This document shows positions 59,246 to 64,000 of a stretch of 64,000 bases of DNA, piece after piece. The stretch lies in NCBI GenBank assembly GCA_937922795.1, contig CALAJK010000047.1, positions 37,364-101,363 on the forward strand, in the 5' to 3' direction. This DNA comes from an uncultured Anaerolineae bacterium (lineage in GTDB: Bacteria; Chloroflexota; Anaerolineae; Aggregatilineales; Phototrophicaceae). The notes beneath the pieces are model-generated. The model was not told where the DNA came from and made no database searches. It saw only the letters and a list, made by a program, of their open reading frames with translations. The position numbers and the translations under genes are program-made. Position 1 is the stretch's first letter; every line of letters starts with the position of its first letter.

Positions 59246-60655
59246 ATGAAAAAGATCGCACTGTTTGTCGTATTGGCCACGCTATTGACAATGCTGGCGC
59301 TGCCTGCCGTCGCCCAGGACGCCGGGCTGCCGGACTTCATCCAGCACACCGAATGCCAGGTTGACTTGACCGGGCAGACCATCCCCATCTACCATCTGGG
59401 CGATCTGAGCGGCTCCTACGCTTTCATCACCCAGCCGCTGATCGCCGGCCTGGGCGACGCCATCAAGTTCTTCAATGAGCACGGCGGCGTGTGCGGCGCC
59501 ACCCTCAAGTCGGACGTCGGCACCGAATACCGCGATACCGGCGGCAAGCGCGAAGAAGCCCAGGCCGCCTATGACAACTTCTCGTCGCTGAACCCCAAGC
59601 CTGACCTGATGGTGCTGTACGCCTCGGCGGACGCCGAACTGCTGCGTTCCCAGGTGGCCGAGGACGAGATCCCGGTGATCATCTCCGCCGGGTCGGTCGC
59701 CGGCTTGTACGGCGAAGACGCCCAGTCGCCCGGCTGGATTTACGCCACCAACCCGCTGTACGCCGACCAGCTCGGCTCGTTCTGCAATTTCGTGGCCGAC
59801 AATCCGGAGCGCTTCCCGAACCCCACCATCGGCTACATTAGCTGGCCGGGCGCGTTCGGCGAAGCCGCTTACACGCCGGAGACCATCAGCTACTGCGCGT
59901 CGAAGGGCGTCACCATCCTGGACACGCCCGAATACTTCCTGCCCACCGCCACCGACATCAGCACCAACGTGCTGAACCTGGTGGACGCCGGCGCGAATAT
60001 CCTGTACACCAATTCGCTGGCCAGCGGCCCGTTCTTGATCGCCAAGACGATAGTAGACCTAGGCCTGCAGAACGAGGTGCAGCTCGCGGGCGTCAACTGG
60101 GCGCTGGACACGTCGGTCGGCCTGCTCAGCCGCACCGCCATCAACCCCGATAACGGCCTGCCGGCGGTCAACGGCTTGATCGGCTCGCTGCCGTTCTACT
60201 GGTGGACGGAGCGCCAGCAGCCGGGCATCGCCTTCATCAACCAGCAGGCGGAAGCCAACCAGCGCACGCTGTCCAGCCGCAATATCGCCTACCTGCTCGG
60301 CTGGTCGATAGTGGACATGTACATCGAGATTTACACGCAGACGGTCAACCGTGTCGGCAGCCTGGAGGCGGTGACAGGCGCGGACATCAAGCAGACCATC
60401 GAGAGCATGAAATACTCGCCGCTGGGCTTGTTCAACTTCGACTATCAGGGCGGCGCGATCCGCGCCCTGCCGGACAACCGCATCGCCCAGATGGCCTTCC
60501 TGAATAAGGCTCAGAACGGTCCGGCCACGTCAGGCGATGATGCGCTGACGGTGGATCTGCCGGACGGAACCAAAGCGTTCGTCCCGCTGCTCATCCCGCT
60601 GACGCCCTTCTCGCCCGCTCCCGACCTGCGTCCGGGCGGAGCCGACGTGCCATAA
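59246..60655 (+). CDS. Periplasmic-binding-type substrate receptor, LivK-like
   Basis: A 469-residue exported solute-binding protein (peripheral type I). The signal peptide spans 1-23 (MKKIALFVVLATLLTML, ending AVAQD). The mature part begins with IPIYHLGDLSGSYAFITQPLIAG, and continues GDAIKFFNEHGGVCGATL, the normal start of the ligand-binding lobe. It is longer than E. coli LivK (369), as in receptors for amides or organic acids. I choose ATG 59246 because AAAGGA lies nine bases before; an upstream ATG at 59186 would put a polar stretch before the signal. The upstream gap (59082-59245) may hold its own weak promoter. Substrate unknown. Confidence 0.9.
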   Translation: MKKIALFVVLATLLTMLALPAVAQDAGLPDFIQHTECQVDLTGQTIPIYHLGDLSGSYAFITQPLIAGLGDAIKFFNEHGGVCGATLKSDVGTEYRDTGGKREEAQAAYDNFSSLNPKPDLMVLYASADAELLRSQVAEDEIPVIISAGSVAGLYGEDAQSPGWIYATNPLYADQLGSFCNFVADNPERFPNPTIGYISWPGAFGEAAYTPETISYCASKGVTILDTPEYFLPTATDISTNVLNLVDAGANILYTNSLASGPFLIAKTIVDLGLQNEVQLAGVNWALDTSVGLLSRTAINPDNGLPAVNGLIGSLPFYWWTERQQPGIAFINQQAEANQRTLSSRNIAYLLGWSIVDMYIEIYTQTVNRVGSLEAVTGADIKQTIESMKYSPLGLFNFDYQGGAIRALPDNRIAQMAFLNKAQNGPATSGDDALTVDLPDGTKAFVPLLIPLTPFSPAPDLRPGGADVP

Positions 60656-60682
60656 AGCCGCTCGTCTACCCTCCATCAGCCG

Positions 60683-60709
60683 GTTGGGGCGGCGTTGCGT
60701 CGCCCCAAC
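60683..60709 (+). repeat. Stem-loop between receptor gene and livF
   Basis: GTTGGGGCG (60683-60691) pairs with CGCCCCAAC (60701-60709) around a 9-base loop. It lies 28 bases after the receptor stop and 21 before livF. There is no T run. Its GGGGCG core is like that of the REP-type hairpins at 37.4 kb. A 3' stabiliser that raises receptor over ATPase expression is a reasonable guess. Confidence 0.6.
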
Positions 60710-60730
60710 GGCTCAGCCACAGGTGAACCC

Positions 60731-61525
60731 ATGCTGACGGTGAACAATATCGAAGTGATCTACAACAGCGTGATCCTGGTGCTGCGCGGCGTGTCATTTG
60801 AGGTGAAACCCGGCCAGGTGGTCACGCTGCTGGGACCGAACGGCGCCGGCAAATCTACCACCCTCAAGGCGATCAGCGGCTTGCTGCGCGCCGAGATGGG
60901 CGAGGTCACTCGCGGCAGCATCGTCTGGAACGGCCACCACATCGAACGCCAAAACGCCGAAGACACCGTACGGCAGGGCATCATCCAGGTGATCGAAGGC
61001 CGCCCGCTGTTCCGACACTTGACCGTAGAGGAAAATCTGCACCTGGGCGCGATGGTCTACGAAGGCGGACGGCATTTCCGCGACGACCTGGAGCGCATCT
61101 ATCACTACTTCCCCCGGCTGAGGGCGCTCCACCGCCGCACCAGCGGTTATCTGTCCGGCGGCGAAGGCCAGATGTTGGTCATCGGCCGGGCGCTGATGGG
61201 ACATCCGCGCCTCATCATGCTGGATGAGCCGTCGCTCGGCCTCGCGCCGCTGCTGGTGGCCGAAATCTTTGAGATCATCCACGAAATCAACATCAAAGAA
61301 AACGTCTCGGTGCTGCTGGTCGAGCAGAACGCGCGGGCGGCGCTGTCCCTCGCGCACTACGGCTACATCATGGAGCAGGGGCGCATTGTGCTAGATGGGC
61401 CGGCCGAGCAGCTGAGCGAAAACGAAGACATCAAAGAGTTTTATCTGGGATTGAACACCTCCGGCGAGCGCAAGAGCTACCGCGACGTCAAGCACTACAA
61501 ACGCCGCAAGCGCTGGCTGGGATGA
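60731..61525 (+). CDS. livF: Branched-chain-type ABC ATPase LivF
   Basis: A 264-residue ATPase. It opens LTVNNIEVIYNSVILVLRGVSF, has Walker A GPNGAGKST, signature LSGGEGQMLVIGRAL, Walker B LIMLDEPSLGLAP and VEQNARAAL, which is the LivF version of the switch region. A basic C-terminal tail (YKRRKRWLG) is longer than in E. coli LivF (237). ATG 60731 follows AGGTG at a good distance. It would pair with LivG as the ATPase dimer. The ligase-like gene follows after 15 bases. Confidence 0.93.
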   Translation: MLTVNNIEVIYNSVILVLRGVSFEVKPGQVVTLLGPNGAGKSTTLKAISGLLRAEMGEVTRGSIVWNGHHIERQNAEDTVRQGIIQVIEGRPLFRHLTVEENLHLGAMVYEGGRHFRDDLERIYHYFPRLRALHRRTSGYLSGGEGQMLVIGRALMGHPRLIMLDEPSLGLAPLLVAEIFEIIHEINIKENVSVLLVEQNARAALSLAHYGYIMEQGRIVLDGPAEQLSENEDIKEFYLGLNTSGERKSYRDVKHYKRRKRWLG

Positions 61526-61540
61526 TGAAGGAGGCTTTGG

Positions 61541-62749
61541 TTGACTACCCTCGACCAGCGTATTCACGAACAGATCGCCCACGCCTATGCTCACGCGCCG
61601 GCCATTCGGGGGCTGCTGGATCGCGCCGGCGTCCGCCCCGACGACATCCGCTCGGCGGCTGACCTGCCGAAAATCCCCGTCACCAGCAAGGATGAGCTGG
61701 TGCGGCTTCATGCCGAAAATCCCCCCTTCGGCGGCTTCCTGGCGGTAGACCCAGATACGCTGCCCCGCATCTACGTCTCGCCGGGGCCGATCTTCGACCC
61801 GCAGCCCCCCAGCGCGGAGATGGCCGAGGCCGGCCTAGCGCCGTTCCGTTACGTCGGCTTTGGGCGCGGCGACCGGGTGCTGAACACCTTCATGTACCAC
61901 CTCGTCCCGGCCGGGCTGCTGCTGGATGAGGCGCTGCGGGCCTGCGGCGCGACGGTCATCCCCACCGGGCCGGGCAACACCGACTACCAGATCGAGATCA
62001 TGACCAAACTCCAGGCGACCGGCTACGTCGGCACGCCCAGCTTTTTGGCCATCCTGCTGGATCGCGCCGCCGAACTGGGCATCCCCAAAGACAAGCTCAC
62101 GCTGCAGAAGGCGCTGTTCACCGCCGAGCCGTACACCATGGCGCAGCGCATGCGCTTTGAGGGCGAGTACGGCATGAAGACCACCTCCGCCTACGGGACG
62201 GCCGATCTCGGCCTGGTGGCCTACACCCGCGACGGCATGGGCTTCAGCGTGATCGAAAGCGTGTATCTGGAGATCGTAGACCCGGCCACTGGCCAACCGC
62301 TGGAACCTGGCAATCCGGGCGAGATCGTCGCCACCACCTTCAACCCCGGTTATCCGCTGGTGCGCTTCGGCACTGGCGACCTAGGAGCGCTGTCGCCCGA
62401 ACCCGACCCGGCCACCGGCGGCCAGCATCTGCTAGGGCTGTACGGGCGCAGCGGCGGTGCGGTCAAAGTGCGCGGCATGTTCCTGCACCCGGACTCGCTG
62501 GGGCGCGCCCGCGCCTTCTTCCCGCAGATCAAACACATCCAGGCGGTCATCACCCGGCCGGAGAACCGCGACCACGTGACTGTCCGGTTAGAGCTCCAGC
62601 CCGGCGAGAGCGGCGAAGGGCTGCCGGACATGATCAAGAACCTGGCCGAGCAGGCCATCCGGCTGCGCATTGACGAGGTCGTGATCGTGCCGCCTGGGAC
62701 GATTGATCCCGCCGCCCGCACCGTCCTCGACGAACGCCAGTGGGATTGA
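61541..62749 (+). CDS. PaaK-like AMP-dependent ligase, altered nucleotide loop
   Basis: A 402-residue protein of the phenylacetate-CoA ligase group. It has IPVTSKDEL near the start, ATVIPTGPGNTDYQIEIM, VGTPSFLAILL, SAYGTADLGL and FGTGDLGALS in the expected order, and GAVKVRGMFLHP like the PaaK hinge. The usual nucleotide loop SSGTTGKP is replaced by YVSPGPIFDP (about 85-95). This is a variant or a non-canonical ligase. The length (402) is slightly short of PaaK (about 435). The start is TTG 61541, with a perfect AAGGAGG seven bases upstream. It ends the Liv cluster. An acid substrate shared with the transporter is inferred. Confidence 0.78.
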   Translation: MTTLDQRIHEQIAHAYAHAPAIRGLLDRAGVRPDDIRSAADLPKIPVTSKDELVRLHAENPPFGGFLAVDPDTLPRIYVSPGPIFDPQPPSAEMAEAGLAPFRYVGFGRGDRVLNTFMYHLVPAGLLLDEALRACGATVIPTGPGNTDYQIEIMTKLQATGYVGTPSFLAILLDRAAELGIPKDKLTLQKALFTAEPYTMAQRMRFEGEYGMKTTSAYGTADLGLVAYTRDGMGFSVIESVYLEIVDPATGQPLEPGNPGEIVATTFNPGYPLVRFGTGDLGALSPEPDPATGGQHLLGLYGRSGGAVKVRGMFLHPDSLGRARAFFPQIKHIQAVITRPENRDHVTVRLELQPGESGEGLPDMIKNLAEQAIRLRIDEVVIVPPGTIDPAARTVLDERQWD

Positions 62750-62831
62750 GACGCAGTCCATTTAGCGCCGCTGACAATTGACAGACAGTCTCCGCTGGGC
62801 GTATGCTACGCGGGGTGAGCGGAATTAAGAT

Positions 62832-62860
62832 GGCAGGGCGGGATGAACACCCGCCCTGCC
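62832..62860 (+). terminator. Strong hairpin after the Liv cluster
   Basis: GGCAGGGCGGG (62832-62842) pairs perfectly with CCCGCCCTGCC (62850-62860) around a 7-base loop. It is followed by TTGTG and not by a long T run. It probably ends the Liv cluster, although it sits 82 bases past the last stop and 16 bases before the EamA start. Confidence 0.6.
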
Positions 62861-62876
62861 TTGTGAGAGGTCATGC

Positions 62877-63821
62877 GTGGACAAGCGGCAGGCGTGGATT
62901 TACTTCTGGGTGTTGAGCGTCATTTGGGGATCGTCATTTCTGTTGATGCGCGTCGGCGTGACCGAAATCCCACCGGCGCAGCTGACCTTCACGCGGGTTG
63001 GCATCGCGGCGGTCGGCATGAATGCAGTGATGCTGCTGACGCGGCGGCGCTACCCGACCAGCCCGCGCGCGCTGCTCGCCCTGGCCGCTGTCGGTTTGGG
63101 GAACACCGCGCTGCCGTTCACACTGCTCGCCTGGGGCGAACAAACGGTAGAGAGCGGGATGACCAGCGTCATTCAGGCGATCACGCCCATTTTCGCCCTG
63201 ATCTTCTCGCATGTGCTGTTCGATGACGAACGCATCACCCCGCGCAAAGTGGTCGGTATCGCGCTCAGTTTCGCCGGCGTCTTGGTGCTGGCCAGCCGCG
63301 ACTTGCAAAGCCAGGGCTTTCAGCTCGGCGATTTATCCGGCGAGCTGGCCATCATTGGCGCTTCCCTGTGCTACGGCTTCTTCACGCCTTTCAGCCGCCG
63401 GGTGCTGCGCGAGCATCGAGTCGATCCAGTTGTCCTCTCCACGCTGACGATGGTCGCCGCCACCATCGGCGCGGCCGTCATGATGCTGGCCGCGCCGCTG
63501 ATCGGCGAGCGCGCGCCAGTCGCCTACACCAGCCTCAGCAGCGACACGCTGCTGTCCGGGTTGGCGCTGGGGGTGTTTAACACGCTGATCGCCTACCTGA
63601 TGTTCTACCGGATGATGCCCCAGCTAGGCGCAGCGCGCTCCTCAATGGTGACGTATGTCGTGCCGGTCGTGGCGGTGACGCTGGGCGCTGTATTCTTGAA
63701 TGAGGTGATCGATGCCCGCATGTTGTTTGGGGCGGCGCTAATCCTGGGCGGCATCGGCGTCGTCAACCTGCGTCTGCTGCGCCAGCGACAGCCTCAGCCC
63801 GCGCCGGCGGCGCCAGGGTAG
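62877..63821 (+). CDS. EamA/DMT-family transporter
   Basis: A 314-residue membrane protein with about ten hydrophobic segments and two EamA repeats (SVIWGSSFLLMRVGV in the first, ASLCYGFFTPFSRRVL in the second). The first repeat ends with LSFAGVLVLASRD, the second with LILGGIGVVNLRLL. Such proteins export metabolites or amino acids; the substrate is unknown. The start is GTG 62877 after GAGAGGT. It converges with the 5S gene and has a hairpin just upstream, so it is a separate unit. Confidence 0.9.
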   Translation: MDKRQAWIYFWVLSVIWGSSFLLMRVGVTEIPPAQLTFTRVGIAAVGMNAVMLLTRRRYPTSPRALLALAAVGLGNTALPFTLLAWGEQTVESGMTSVIQAITPIFALIFSHVLFDDERITPRKVVGIALSFAGVLVLASRDLQSQGFQLGDLSGELAIIGASLCYGFFTPFSRRVLREHRVDPVVLSTLTMVAATIGAAVMMLAAPLIGERAPVAYTSLSSDTLLSGLALGVFNTLIAYLMFYRMMPQLGAARSSMVTYVVPVVAVTLGAVFLNEVIDARMLFGAALILGGIGVVNLRLLRQRQPQPAPAAPG

Positions 63822-63886
63822 CTTCCAGGCCGCGCGAAAAGGTCAGCGTACAGGGCGGAAGAATCGAAAAGAGACGAACAGGTGAG

Positions 63887-64000
63887 TTGGCAGCGGCGTA
63901 CTCTCCCACCCCGTTGCCAGGGCAGTACCATCCGCGCTGGTGGGCTTAACTGCCGGGTTCGGCATGGTGCCGGGTGTACCCCCACCGCTCTAGCCACCAA
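63887..64000 (-). rRNA. rrf: 5S ribosomal RNA
   Basis: Read on the minus strand from the right edge, the sequence has the 5S layout: a 5' arm GGTGGCTAGAGCGG, the loop CACCATGCCGAACCCGGCAG, TTAAGCCCACCAGCG, GATGGTACTGC and a 3' arm GCCGCTGCCAA that pairs back to the 5' end. The visible length is 114 bases. The first one to three bases may lie beyond the window. 23S and 16S genes would be expected to the right if the operon is conventional. Confidence 0.92.

Noticed and set aside
63822..63886. Possible terminator of the 5S gene
   Set aside because: The sequence beyond the 5S 3' end has short T runs but no stem I could support.

Overview
The window is GC-rich and densely coded. It most resembles a Chloroflexota genome of the Anaerolineae type. 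That assignment is an inference from the gene families: a giant tandem-GAF sensor, DUF4388 paired with a small GTPase, a DUF3048 lipoprotein, a DUF6062 protein, several Ser/Thr kinases of different architecture, YVTN/cytochrome proteins, a fused NitT/TauT-type permease, and TATAAT-like -10 boxes in front of many genes. No phage, insertion sequence, CRISPR array or tRNA was recognised. A 5S rRNA gene lies on the minus strand at the extreme right edge, so the rest of an rRNA operon may lie just outside.

Layout. 1-7.8 kb (minus): a response regulator with a degenerate GGDEF domain, then a giant sensor protein with at least 12 GAF domains that runs off the left edge. 8-11.4 kb (minus): a homologue of cyanobacterial acyl-ACP reductase, a left-handed beta-helix protein and an alpha/beta hydrolase. 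11.5-12.9 kb (minus): an MglA-like GTPase and a DUF4388 protein behind a near-consensus promoter. 13-16 kb (plus): a DUF3048 lipoprotein, a protein with a degenerate trypsin fold and zinc ribbons, and a YbjN-like protein. 16-24.9 kb: a membrane Ser/Thr kinase lacking the RD arginine, a secreted peptidase-like protein without its HExxH motif, a DUF6062 protein, and a 1076-residue protein with a possible GTPase-associated N-terminus. 24.9-29.8 kb (minus): hyuA, a TolB-like propeller, a 38-codon ORF and hyuB. 30-31.7 kb: Hsp20 with a good terminator, a DUF423 protein, and a DtxR/MntR-type regulator with a likely autoregulatory operator. 31.8-37.4 kb (minus): a 1260-residue secreted protein and a beta-propeller dihaem cytochrome. 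37.4-46 kb: paired hairpins of REP type, a CheR-TPR methyltransferase, a UPF0200-like P-loop kinase, an ABC transporter (ATPase plus fused double permease), a STAND-like ATPase and a second Ser/Thr kinase. 46.1-53.8 kb (plus): a tight run of Clp unfoldase, kinase-TPR, FHA protein and monoacylglycerol-lipase-like hydrolase. 53.9-62.7 kb (plus): a branched-chain-amino-acid-type ABC system (LivG, H, M, K, F) interleaved with two AMP-forming ligase-family genes. 62.9-63.8 kb: an EamA transporter.

How the parts may work together. Signal transduction dominates: three Ser/Thr kinases, an FHA phospho-reader, a Clp unfoldase, a GTPase with its DUF4388 partner, a GAF sensor with a response regulator, and a CheR methyltransferase. 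The tightest candidate system is Clp/kinase-TPR/FHA/lipase, readable as a phosphorylation-controlled unfolding or proteolysis module. In its kinase the TPRs follow a three-repeat super-period of about 102 residues. The Liv cluster, with a long-chain acyl-CoA-synthetase-type gene inside it, looks like uptake coupled to CoA activation of a carboxylic acid. The acyl-ACP reductase homologue would give the cell a route to fatty aldehydes.
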